From Argopecten irradians (taxonomy: Eukaryota > Mollusca > Bivalvia > Pectinida > Pectinidae): 64,000 nucleotides of DNA. Made by a program: the position numbers and the translations under genes. Numbering within the stretch: position 1 is the first letter of the stretch; the number at the start of each line of letters is the position of its first letter. The notes below the pieces were generated by a model that did not search any database, was not told the origin of the DNA, and saw only the letters and a program-made list of their open reading frames with translations. The stretch is from contig NC_091134.1 of assembly GCF_041381155.1 (NCBI RefSeq), positions 65,766,969-65,830,968 of the forward strand, read 5' to 3'. Below, piece after piece: positions 11,779 through 21,057 of this stretch.

Positions 11779-12897
11779 ATGTCTTCTGTGGATACATCTG
11801 ATTTATCATCAACAATTTTATACTCTGATGACGAGGATATCCTACCTGATTCCTTTTTAAATGAACATTATTTTAGAGATGAGTTTGATAATTTGACTTC
11901 GAAAAATTTGTCTCGTCCGTCCAATACTAGCGAGGCCACTGTTTTCAAAATGGATATTTCTAAATGCAAGAAATTTTCAGGACTGTCGCATGAAAATGGT
12001 TTAAAGTTTCTCCATGAATTTGAGTCGTATTCTCAACTGTATTCTTTGCATGGGGATGGATCATCACCCGATAAACGAGTGCCACTATTCCACCTACTAC
12101 TACAAGGCCCAGCAAGAACTTGGTTCAATTCTTTAAATCTACATGACAAGTCATGGTTGGAAGTAAGTGAACTCTTTCAAACTGAATACACACAGTTGTC
12201 AGCCTGTAGTCCTGCGCTCCTCCTTGAAAATCAGAACTTTATCAGCATGTCACTATCAATCCATGAATCATTAGAGGACTTCTATGCCAGATTGGTAGAA
12301 AGAGGACACCGCATAGGCAAGTCCGACCTAGAAATTCTGTCAAAATTTATTTCTGCTTTACCAGAAGATTTGCAGCGCTTCGTAGGGGCCAGTCAGCCTA
12401 AAGACAGCCGAGCAGCATTAACTGCAGCACAGATGGGGTCTTTATATGGTTGTCGTAAAGAACCCACCACTGTTTCCCATGTACAGCAGCCATCGAATAT
12501 TTCAGAACTGAATTCTGTTGTCAATCAACTTTCTGACTTGGTAGAAGTTTTGTCAAGGGGACGCTCTTCAACAAGGGGAAATGTAAATGACTCCAGTAGT
12601 ATGAGACACCGCTCGCGCGCTCCAGACCGATACACCAGTCCACATTCTGACACCACCAAATTTGTATGTTTCCGGTGTGGTGGTGAGGGCCACAAACAGT
12701 TCAACTGTAATTGGAACGGTAATGGAGTTCCTTCTCCTATGACAATGTGTCAGCTCTGCAGCATGTATGGACATACAGCCATCACTTGTGGTCAGTTAAA
12801 CTACCTAGCCCCGGTGAGGAACAACATCCAGCGGCCCAACTCTCCGGGACATCCAGTATTCGAGGTGCCGCCACCTTTTCCAATTGTACCAAAATAG
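11779..12897 (+). CDS. Gag polyprotein of the LTR retrotransposon
   Basis: 372 residues from the ATG at 11779, 212 bp after the LTR. The middle region (LFHLLLQGPARTWFNSL, about residues 105-125) is typical of retrotransposon capsid domains. Two CCHC zinc knuckles follow near the C-terminus: C297-x2-C-x4-H-x4-C (CFRCGGEGHKQFNC) and C324-x2-C-x4-H-x4-C (CQLCSMYGHTAITC), which bind the RNA. Between them lies a basic, Ser/Arg-rich segment. The frame overlaps the protease frame by about 150 nt in the -1 register, and the heptamer G-TTA-AAC at 12795-12801 sits in the gag frame within the overlap, so a ribosomal -1 shift is a reasonable way to make Gag-Pol. The frame is intact. Confidence 0.92.
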   Translation: MSSVDTSDLSSTILYSDDEDILPDSFLNEHYFRDEFDNLTSKNLSRPSNTSEATVFKMDISKCKKFSGLSHENGLKFLHEFESYSQLYSLHGDGSSPDKRVPLFHLLLQGPARTWFNSLNLHDKSWLEVSELFQTEYTQLSACSPALLLENQNFISMSLSIHESLEDFYARLVERGHRIGKSDLEILSKFISALPEDLQRFVGASQPKDSRAALTAAQMGSLYGCRKEPTTVSHVQQPSNISELNSVVNQLSDLVEVLSRGRSSTRGNVNDSSSMRHRSRAPDRYTSPHSDTTKFVCFRCGGEGHKQFNCNWNGNGVPSPMTMCQLCSMYGHTAITCGQLNYLAPVRNNIQRPNSPGHPVFEVPPPFPIVPK

Positions 12898-14537
12898 ACA
12901 GTGACTCAACCTCTGACTTTGAGGCATTTAGTACTACTCAGTCATATACATCTGTAGACGCGGAATCTCGGGAGAACAAAAATAGGTTTATGTATATGCC
13001 AGTTAAATTTGACAATGTTCATGAAATAGGTGCTCTTATTGACTCTGGCAGTGAGATTAATATCATGTCATCCCAAATGTATGAGTCTGTACCTAACTGT
13101 CCTAACAAGTGTAAATCATCTATTAATTCACTGTCAAATCCTAATATTGTGTTACCAAATTCACAGACCGTCCAAGTCATTGGTCAGGCAGATGTCATCA
13201 TGAAAACTCCACAAGGAAGACATAGTGTCAATGTTTACATTATTCCTCAGTGCTCACATCCTTTGTTGCTAGGGATTCCATATTTGACAGAACACAAAGT
13301 TGTACTAGATTTTTCAAACTTTACATATTTTTCAGAGAAAAATAATCTAGTTGCTAGCAAGCGATGTGTTGTAGCTGCTAACAGTGAATGTCGTATGTTT
13401 GTGCAAACTTCTGTATTGTGTGGTTTACAAGGTATTTGTAAAGGTACTGTAAAACTAAACAAATCTGGATTATTATTAGCCAGAAGTGTTGCTACTGTCA
13501 ATCACAAGGGTATGGTACCTGTTCAGATTTTAAACCCCACCAGTAAACCTGTGACTATATATCGGGGTAAAGTTCTAAACAAAGATGTAGTACATACAGT
13601 AAATCCCAATGAGACAAATGCATCTGTAAATACAATATCCAATGAAATTTTTTGTACAAATGTTGACAAGCATTGTTGTATAGGTGTTTCCAATGCCCAA
13701 TGTCAGTCGAAGGTTGACAATGATGTTTTTGATGATGTTGTACATACTTTACCTAATGTTGCCAAATGTTGTCCTGATGTTGACTTAAACAGAGTTGATG
13801 CTGCTGCTAGCCAAACCAATGTTGTCAGATGTATTCATGATGTTGACAAAGGTTTTTCAGACCAAAGTATACATACTTTACCTAATGTTGCCAAATGTTG
13901 TCCTGATGTTGACTTAAACAGAGTTGATGCTGCTGCTAGCCAAACCAATGTTGTCAGATGTATTCATGATGTTGACAAAGGTTTTTCAGACCAAAGTATA
14001 CATACTTTACCTAATGTTGCCAAATGTTGTCCTGATGTTGACTTAAACAGAGTTGATGCTGCTGCTAGCCAAACCAATGTTGTCAGATGTATTCATGATG
14101 TTGACAAAGGTTTTTCAGACCAAAGTATACATACTTTACCAAATGTTGCCAAATGTTGTCATAATGTTGACTTAAACAGATATGTTGCTAATGCTAGTCA
14201 AAACAATGTTGCCAAATGTGTTCACAATGCTGACAATGATGTTTTTAATACTTGTGTTCATACCATACCCCATATTGACTTAAACAGAATTGATGTTACT
14301 ACAGGTCATACCAATGTTGCCAAATATGTTAACAATGTTGACAAAGATGTTTTTGATGACAATATGCATACTTTTCCTCATTCTTTCAAATGTTGTGTAA
14401 ATAATGATGCCAAATGTTGTGTAAATAATGATGCCAAATGTTGTCATGTAAATAATTGTTCCAAATGCTGCCATGGTACCCATAGTTGTCAAAGTCTGCA
14501 TACAAATAATTTTGACAAAGTTTCTTGTGTTTTGTGA
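12747..14537 (+). CDS. Pol segment 1: aspartic protease plus cysteine-rich repeat linker
   Basis: Open for 596 codons in the -1 frame relative to gag. The retropepsin active site reads ALIDSGSEINIM with catalytic Asp at residue 99 (codon 13041); DSG in place of DTG is common in Ty3/Gypsy elements. A flap/second-half motif (HPLLLGIPYL, about 13258) follows. After the protease comes an unusual 43-residue unit (HTLPNVAKCC ... SDQSI) repeated three times almost perfectly, then decayed copies rich in CC, N and D. The frame stops at 14537 before the reverse transcriptase, which continues in another frame. The true N-terminus would be set by the frameshift from gag and not by the ATG at 12747. Confidence 0.85.
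   Translation: MSALQHVWTYSHHLWSVKLPSPGEEQHPAAQLSGTSSIRGAATFSNCTKIDSDSTSDFEAFSTTQSYTSVDAESRENKNRFMYMPVKFDNVHEIGALIDSGSEINIMSSQMYESVPNCPNKCKSSINSLSNPNIVLPNSQTVQVIGQADVIMKTPQGRHSVNVYIIPQCSHPLLLGIPYLTEHKVVLDFSNFTYFSEKNNLVASKRCVVAANSECRMFVQTSVLCGLQGICKGTVKLNKSGLLLARSVATVNHKGMVPVQILNPTSKPVTIYRGKVLNKDVVHTVNPNETNASVNTISNEIFCTNVDKHCCIGVSNAQCQSKVDNDVFDDVVHTLPNVAKCCPDVDLNRVDAAASQTNVVRCIHDVDKGFSDQSIHTLPNVAKCCPDVDLNRVDAAASQTNVVRCIHDVDKGFSDQSIHTLPNVAKCCPDVDLNRVDAAASQTNVVRCIHDVDKGFSDQSIHTLPNVAKCCHNVDLNRYVANASQNNVAKCVHNADNDVFNTCVHTIPHIDLNRIDVTTGHTNVAKYVNNVDKDVFDDNMHTFPHSFKCCVNNDAKCCVNNDAKCCHVNNCSKCCHGTHSCQSLHTNNFDKVSCVL
13742..14257 (+). repeat. 129-bp coding tandem repeat within pol
   Basis: acatactttacctaatgttg recurs at exactly 129-bp spacing (13742, 13871, 14000, 14129), with three nearly identical copies and one diverged. 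The unit length preserves frame (43 codons) and codes for a Cys/Asp/Asn-rich segment. Further shorter related pieces (catgttgtgtaaataatgatgc type) extend to about 14460. Confidence 0.95.
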
Positions 14538-14985
14538 GAAATGTAAAGGTAATCAATTTCAAAGTGACAAATGTACTCCTGAAGTATTTTTGTGTAATCA
14601 TGTGACTACTACTTCACCATGTGAAACAAATAGCTCAAAGTTACAGAAAGACTGTATAGATACTGTAAGGGTAGATAACTCTGTAGATAGAGATAAATTT
14701 CAGTCATACTTTGATATCTCTGATAATTTGTCAGACCAGGAAAAATCTAGATTGATTGAACTTTTGGCTGAACATTCTGATATTTTTGTTACCCCTGACA
14801 ACCCGTCACTTGGTTATACTGATCTTGTCCAGCATAAAATTCTGTTAAAACCTGATCATGTGGCCAAAAACCAGAAGCCTTACAAATTATCCCCAGATAA
14901 ACGTCAGGTATTGCGTCATCAGTTGGACGAGGAATTATTACTCCAGTTTCGGAAAAGGAGGATCTTATCATTACTAGCCCTATAG
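14473..14985 (+). pseudogene. Pol segment 2: linker and N-terminal edge of reverse transcriptase
   Basis: The continuation of pol in a different frame from the protease segment. The recognisable part begins after about 14530 and includes LAEHSDIFVTPDNPSLGYTD and VQHKILLKPDH, matching the lead-in of Ty3/Gypsy reverse transcriptases (host-like 'hkI.l...' start). It hits a stop at 14983-14985, about 50 bases after the homology has passed to another frame. The frame changes on both sides mark it as part of a broken pol. Confidence 0.8.
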
Positions 14986-16073
14986 TACTCGTGTCAAAGC
15001 GTTGCAAAGATCCGGATCAGTTTAAGGATAATTCTCGTGAGAAAAGTGTAGCTCAGTATCGCTTTTGCTGTGACTTTAGACATTTGAATTCACAAACAAA
15101 ACCATTTCATTACACCATACCGAATTTGGAGGAACTTACTGAGTCGTTTAGTGAGTGTGTACCGAACTATATTACATCTATAGATTTATCTTCTGGATTC
15201 TTTCAAATGGGGATTGCTCCTGAATCGCGACGCTTCATAGCTTTTAACACTTGTTTTGGAACCTACCAATTTCAGAGGATGCCTATGGGGTTGTCAACTG
15301 CTCCAAATACATTTCAGTTATTGATGGACAAAGTTTTGCATGGCTTAACATTTCACACCGTATTATGTTATTTAGATGATGTACTGATTTTTTCTGAAAC
15401 ATTTCAACAGCATCTTGCTGATCTAAGTGAAGTATTTTCCAGATTTCGCGCAGCTGGGCTCAAGCTAGGTCCCAAAAAGTGTTCATTCGCCAAACAATCT
15501 TGCTTGTATCTTGGTCATTTGATATCCAAGGATGGAATTAGTCCGCCACCAGATCGAATCAAAGCTGTGCAGGATATGCCAGAACCAACAAGTTCAACAG
15601 AGTTGAAACGCTTTCTGGGTCTTATGAACTGGTTTAGAAAATATATTCCTAACTATGCTGCTGTCGCTCAGCCATTGCTACGGTTGATGAAGAAAACACA
15701 AAAGTTTATCTGGACTGTTGAACAACAAAATGCTTTTGATAAACTGAAATCACTATTATCAGAATCATGTGTACTAACATTTCCGCGTTATGACTTGCCA
15801 TTCCATTTGGGAGTTGACACTTCTTCGAAGGGAATAGGATATATGTTATACCAAATTCATCCTGCGGATTCTGAAAACAAAGGGATTGACAAAACGCATG
15901 CACATCCAGACATTCACAAAGTTGTACGTTTTGGTTCTAAATCTCTCAACAAAGGACAACAGTCATATGGACCAACAAACTGGAGCTGTTGGGAGTTGTT
16001 ACCAGTATACTTGACTGTGCGGATTACTTGCGCGGCCGGCATTTCATCGTCGAGTGCGATCATCAAGCCTTGA
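14931..16073 (+). pseudogene. Pol segment 3: reverse transcriptase core and start of RNase H
   Basis: Homology starts at about 14931 (GIITPVSEKEDL), well before any ATG. Reverse transcriptase motifs in order: YRFCCDFRHLN, ITSIDLSSGFFQMGI (first catalytic Asp), FQRMPMGLSTAPNTFQ, CYLDDVLIF with the catalytic Asp pair at 15375-15380, and LGHLISKDGI. The thumb/connection (LKRFLGLMNWFRKYIPNY) is followed by the RNase H start FHLGVDTSSKGIGYML with its first acidic residue. The frame loses homology near 15975 and ends at 16073. It copies element RNA into DNA in intact relatives. Confidence 0.9.
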
Positions 16074-16837
16074 AACCCCTATTTCAGAAGAAGTTAAGTG
16101 GTGCAATATTTGACCGATGGTTAACTATTCTGCAGCAATTCAGTTTTGACATTGTTTACAAGCCTGCTGCAGAAATGGTTGTTGAGGATGCCTTAAGTAG
16201 GTCCCAGATTGAACAAAATGACCCAATTACCAGCCCCAATGAGGATGACCCACATTTCTCGTATGTGAATGACAAGCCTTGTGTTATTAATTTGCCTACT
16301 GGACAAAACATTGTTGACTTGCTCAAAGCACGCTCTAATGAAGTGGATGTTAAAGTCCAAAATGTAGCATTGCTTCCACCTGTCACCTTACTGGACAATG
16401 ACGATGGATATGATGGTGACACTGATGATGCTGAGTTACCTTCCAAGCGTGTCAAACGTAAATTGCGGCCTACGTCTCGTAGTCGAGTTACTACATTGCC
16501 TAATCTACTAGCTTCTCCTGCAATAAAAACACCTAGTGACATTCTGAAGCCATGTGAGGCATTTACCAGTGCATCATCTAAAGAGGACACTGACAATACC
16601 CATTTGAGTGACGATGATATAGAGGTTCTACAGGTGATAACAAGTGATGACACAGCTGTATCCTCTACTCCTGAACACGTTTGTGGTGATACTCCCTCAA
16701 TAGCATCAGACTTTTGTATTTCCCCCTTACCTGTGGCTACTTCTGAACATTCACAAGAAACGCTATCTGAGGTATCCTTGTCTTCACCATCCATGGACAT
16801 AAACTCTCAAGGAATGATTCAGATATTGAACTCTTAG
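15974..16837 (+). pseudogene. Pol segment 4: rest of RNase H and linker
   Basis: It carries the second and third RNase H acidic residues (KLELLGVV and VECDHQALKPLF) and the end of the domain (GAIFDRWLTILQQFSFDIVYK, then EDALSR). A long acidic, Ser/Thr-rich linker follows, ending at a stop near 16837 while homologous reading appears to go on in another frame from about 16804. The antisense 214-codon open frame at 16156-16800 is a shadow of this segment. Confidence 0.85.
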
Positions 16838-18753
16838 ACACACGAGTCACTGATACAGATAGCAATGTTTCCAATGACCAACTACCACAACTTGACATAT
16901 TAAGAAACACTAAATTCTCGCGAGAGGATGTTGCTTCATTACAAAAACTTGACGAGTCCTACAAAGATTTGTATGCATACTTATCAAACCAGATTTTACC
17001 TGCTTCTCAAAAGCAATCTAGGTTGGTTTTACTTCAAGCAAGTGACTTTATTTTAGTGGATGGCTTGTTGTTTCATTCGCGCATAGCCAAATCTGCATGC
17101 TCGAAGTTACTAAGTCAGTACCAGCTTGCATTGCCTCAAGCAATGATCCGAACATTCTTGGAACTTCACCATGACTCACCCATGGGAGGCCACGGTGGCA
17201 TTGCTCACACTCTTGACTTATTACGGACTCACTTCTATTTTCCAAAGATGGCTTCAGTTGTTTCCGACTATGTACGGAGTTGTCACCATTGTCAAACAAG
17301 GAAAATTACAAAGATTCCTACGAGATCACCAATTACTAGTTTCAAAACCCCCTCGGCTCCATTTGAAGTATGGCAAATAGATTTATATGGACCACTACCT
17401 ACATCAGCAAAGGGCAACACATACTTGTTCACAGCGGTTGACTTATTCACCAGATACTTATTTGTACTACCTATTCCAAGTAAGGATGTATTAACTGTCT
17501 CGCAGTGCTTATTTCAACTGTTTACTCAGTTTGGTGTTTGTGACTCGTTGTTGAGTGATCAGGGCACTGAATTCATGTCAAGATGTACTAAAGAGGTGTG
17601 CCGATTGCTTTCTGTTTCACAACAATTCACACCTGCATTTGTTCACCATTGCTTTGGATCAGTGGAACGTCTCCATCGAACTCTCGCAGAGCGCATGACT
17701 CCATTTGTGTCTCAAGGAAAAAACTGGGAGGAAGTGTTGCCAGCTATTACCTTTGCAATGAACAATTCTGTCAATAGCAGTACGAAATACTCCCCATTTG
17801 AAATATTGTATGGACAAAGACCACGCTTTCCCTTGGGTAACATTTCTGCGACTGATTTCTCTGGATTGCCTGCGGATTGTCATACATATCTTCGTCAACA
17901 TGCGCGGCGTTTGCAACTCGTCCGTACAGAAATGCAGGATGCCGTTCACAAAACCCAACTACAAATGAAGGAGAGAGTCAATCGTAATGCTCACCCCTTG
18001 GATGTCACTGAAGGAGACTATGTCTATTTATGTATACAACCTACAGGCAAGGGACAGAAGCTACAGGCCAAATACAGTGGACCTCATATAGTTAACGAGA
18101 TACAAAGTCCTCACATGATTCTACTACGAGATAGCCAGACAGGGAAAGTCATGGATAAACCTGTTCATATTGATCGACTCAAGATGGCGTATGTACGTTC
18201 TCCCAATCCATCTAACTTTTTCATCGATCAAGCCCTCACTTCAGTGAAAAGGAATGTTGAAAATGACAATCAAAACTATGAATTCACAACTGAAATAGAC
18301 AGTCCACCTAATGATTCTGAACCCTCTACAATGGTGTCGGATAATCATCCTTATAGACTGTCAACGGAAATTGATGCTATGTCATCGTCAGTATTTGATG
18401 TTACCACAGAGATAGACTCTCCTGCTGTGGATGCTGATTCTTCTGTTCAACAGGATGCAAAATCAAACTCTCGATCTTCAACACGACCTGTGCGCTCTAA
18501 ACGTAAGCCTGCTCGTTTTTGTGATGAACACCATATTAACCCAAATGAACTCTTTTCCTCGGGTTCCTCTAGCGACAATGGCATTCACAAAATAAAGCGT
18601 GTCTTAGCTCAAAAGAAAGATGGTGATAGGTTATTATACCTTGTACATCTTGTTGGTGAGCCAGCTCAGAACGCCGTTTGGATTTCTCCTAGCAAAATGA
18701 ACTCTAAAGCACTTAAACTAGTACAGAGAAAACCTCCCGCTATGATCTCGTAG
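16804..18753 (+). pseudogene. Pol segment 5: integrase with C-terminal chromodomain-like tail
   Basis: Open from about 16804 to the stop at 18753. The zinc-binding HHCC domain (LELHHDSPMGGHGG ... CHHCQTRK), the catalytic core with Asp in WQIDLYGPL (codon 17380), Asp in LLSDQGTEF (17557) and Glu in GSVERLHRTL (17665, 35 residues on) make the DDE triad. A GPY/F-like module (AKYSGPHIVNEI, about 18070) follows. The last about 50 residues (IKRVLAQKKDGDRLLYLVHL, then NAVWISPSKM) resemble a chromodomain, a targeting module of some Ty3/Gypsy integrases, although one of the usual aromatic cage positions is not aromatic. All catalytic residues are present; the break is upstream. Confidence 0.88.
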
Positions 18754-19715
18754 ACTTTATTTCTAGTCATGTATGTATGTTGAATTATTCCATCATCTTT
18801 GAATACCATTGTAGTTGTGTTAACTATGATATTTGTGTTGCAATTGTACATAATGCATTATACACATTTTTGTGTCTTTATTGATAATATGACATTCCTC
18901 AGTATTTTCTCGTTTGAATTAGATGTATGGATTCAATATTGATTGGTAAATCGATTATTCAGTTTGATTTCTAATTGCATTTTATTAGATAGAATTACTT
19001 ACTGATCTGAATTCAGAATATTATTGAATGTCTTTTGGCTTTTTGATTGAATTTACTATATGTACATTACAGTTTCATAGAGTTTATGTTGAGGTCTCAT
19101 TCCAATGGGAATCTGATTGAATATCCATTTAATACCACTCCTTGATTAAATTTTGAATGTGCTAATTTACATCATGCGTATGTTTTGCTATAGATGTTTG
19201 ATTATTACAGTGTTTTTGGATAGAATTGCTTGTAACAAGATCCAGGTTTTGGAGTATTTTTGAAATATGAATATTGAGAAACATGTGTAATGCAATTGAA
19301 CTTTTGATGATGTTCTTACAATTAATGGTTATAGTAAGATCTCTCATAAGTAATCTATAGCATTTATATTTTGTCTCATCTTAATGGTCTACATTTGGTT
19401 GATTTTCTTGCCAATGTATATGTAACCATACATAATGTAGATACTCAAACATTCCCTGAATTACTGAGAGTAGGGTTCTCCGAGTATTTGGTTATTACAT
19501 GATCATTTGTGTGACATATATTTTTTTTTCTGCTATATTAGATACGTCCATATGAGATCCACTTAATTCATTATATAATTACATCAAAGTATAAATTGAT
19601 CAATAACATGTGTGATTAATTACCATATCCTTTTGATGTCATTTAAAACTAGTAATGTTTATTTTACCGTATCCTCATCTCCACACACCCATAATAAAAT
19701 TTCCAATTTTATATT
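18754..19715 (+). other. AT-rich non-coding 3' region of the LTR retrotransposon
   Basis: About 960 bp between the integrase stop and the polypurine tract. No env-like frame, transmembrane segment or further repeat is recognised. Its length is more than most Ty3/Gypsy elements need here. Confidence 0.7.
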
Positions 19716-19728
19716 AAGGGGGGCAGCA
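19716..19728 (+). promoter_or_regulatory. Polypurine tract
   Basis: aagggggg followed by cagca directly before the 3' LTR, the expected position of the plus-strand primer of reverse transcription. Confidence 0.75.
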
Positions 19729-19940
19729 TGTTATATATATGTATATGATATGGGTGTGCTGGAGATGCTGAGATATCGGTCTAAGGGAGATAACCTTAAT
19801 TATTATGTTATGCAATATATTATGTAACTCTCCTCTCAGGAGGAGAGAAAAATGAGTTGTGAATAAAAAATGGAAGCCGACATGCTGTGTTCATCATCGC
19901 TCATCAAAAACCATCATCTAACAGAACATATTCCATGACA
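19729..19940 (+). repeat. 3' LTR
   Basis: 212 bp, TG...CA, matching the 5' LTR except for A/T at its third base and A/G in ctaacaRaac. It has the same hairpin and AATAAA (19862-19867). Confidence 0.95.
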
Positions 19941-20164
19941 TGTCTTCACGAAGCAGAATTTACAATGCGTGCTTATTAAGTTTCACGCTCATTTTAAAAT
20001 GTAAAAAATCCAGAAAAATAATAAAACAATTATAACATTTTGATTTCGGTCATACATGGTTATATCGACCACAGAAAAAATATCGACCTCGGACTACATC
20101 CTCGGTCAATATTTTTTCTTTGGTCGATATAACCATGTATCGACCTCATCAAAATGCTATATTT
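19941..20164. repeat. About 1-kb repeat, copy 2, right part, with palindrome copy 2 at 20031-20161
   Basis: It starts with the TGTC target duplication and continues tcacgaagcagaattta, the sequence that follows the same point in copy 1 (10354 on). The palindrome (arms about 57 bp, centre cggactacatcctc) is kept. The fused ends rebuild the undisturbed copy, proving the LTR element inserted after the 1-kb repeat was duplicated. Confidence 0.85.
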
Positions 20165-20292
20165 GTATAATATTGCCTTATTTTTGTGATGTTACCAGTT
20201 AATATTGCCTGGTTTCTGTGATGTTACCAGTGTATATTACCTGGATTCTGTGATGTTACCAGTTAATATTGCCTGGTTTCTGTGATGTTACT
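20165..20292. repeat. 32-bp minisatellite, right remnant
   Basis: Four further copies of the tattgcctggtttctgtgat unit, the continuation of the array that stops at 9577. Confidence 0.9.
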
Positions 20293-21057
20293 CAGTATTC
20301 AATTGAGATTTTTTTTTTAAGTCGCTTCTATTTCAAAAATTGTTTATTAGACATCCTCCTGTCGAGGACAGTCATTTTTGTTTTTCTCTCTACTAGCATT
20401 CAGATGTGCTCACTGACCCCTATATAAAGCATGTGAATTGACTATACATTGTCTAAACACGTACACAACACCTAGCAGTTGTCAACTGTGTATCACCTAC
20501 TATTATTAATATAAGATGCATTTTGACGAGGGTTAAGAATGACAAAAAAAGTGGCAATTGTTTTCTTTCTGACCTCATCGATCCTTATCTGACATTGACC
20601 TCACCTGAGCTCACTTTAACCAAGTTCTTTATCTTGTCTAAGGGAATTTAAATATGAATTAAATGATTGCAAGATAGCAAATGTGAGAAGCAAGTATATT
20701 GCTATGATGACAATTGACAGGAGAAAAAATAACAGACAAATGATAGACTTGTGATTATTTTAGTAAGAACGTCTCTTACTATAGGTGGATAACTGTAAAG
20801 GTATATCCAATGTATCACCACGGTCATTGTAACCTGGCCATTCCCTGTAACAAAGGAATAATGAATTAACAAATGTTCAATGACATCAGTTAAAGAGAAT
20901 ATATAGCCTAAAATTTATAACGATCTTTGAGCTTGACCTTTACTCTAAAATACTAAAAAATATTTCAGAATGACCGTAACTTTTAATGTTTAAGGTTAAA
21001 ATTATCCTACCGGTATGCATTTTTGTAAGAGATTTCCACAAAGCAGACAGACATTTC
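20293..21057 (-). other. 3' flank of the SLC22-type gene
   Basis: AT-rich and without further repeats. On the minus strand ATTAAA at 20982-20987, about 70 bp after the stop codon, is a possible polyadenylation signal. Nothing else is recognised. Confidence 0.4.

Larger units (their letters stand above)
11355..19940 (+). mobile_element. Ty3/Gypsy-type LTR retrotransposon, 8,586 bp, recent insertion
   Basis: Two 212-bp direct LTRs (11355-11566 and 19729-19940) start TG and end CA. The host is duplicated as TGTC on both sides (11351-11354 and 19941-19944). The order gag, protease, reverse transcriptase, RNase H, integrase is that of Metaviridae (Ty3/Gypsy). The LTRs differ at only two positions that I can find, so the insertion is young. 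Despite this, the pol region changes reading frame four times (near 14.5, 14.93, 15.97 and 16.8 kb), so this copy is not expected to make an intact polyprotein unless those changes are sequencing errors. No env-like frame is seen; about 975 bp between the last stop and the 3' LTR are AT-rich and non-coding. Confidence 0.97.

Noticed and set aside
16156-16800. 214-codon antisense open frame in the retrotransposon
   Set aside because: Shadow of the RNase H/linker frame; no recognisable domain.
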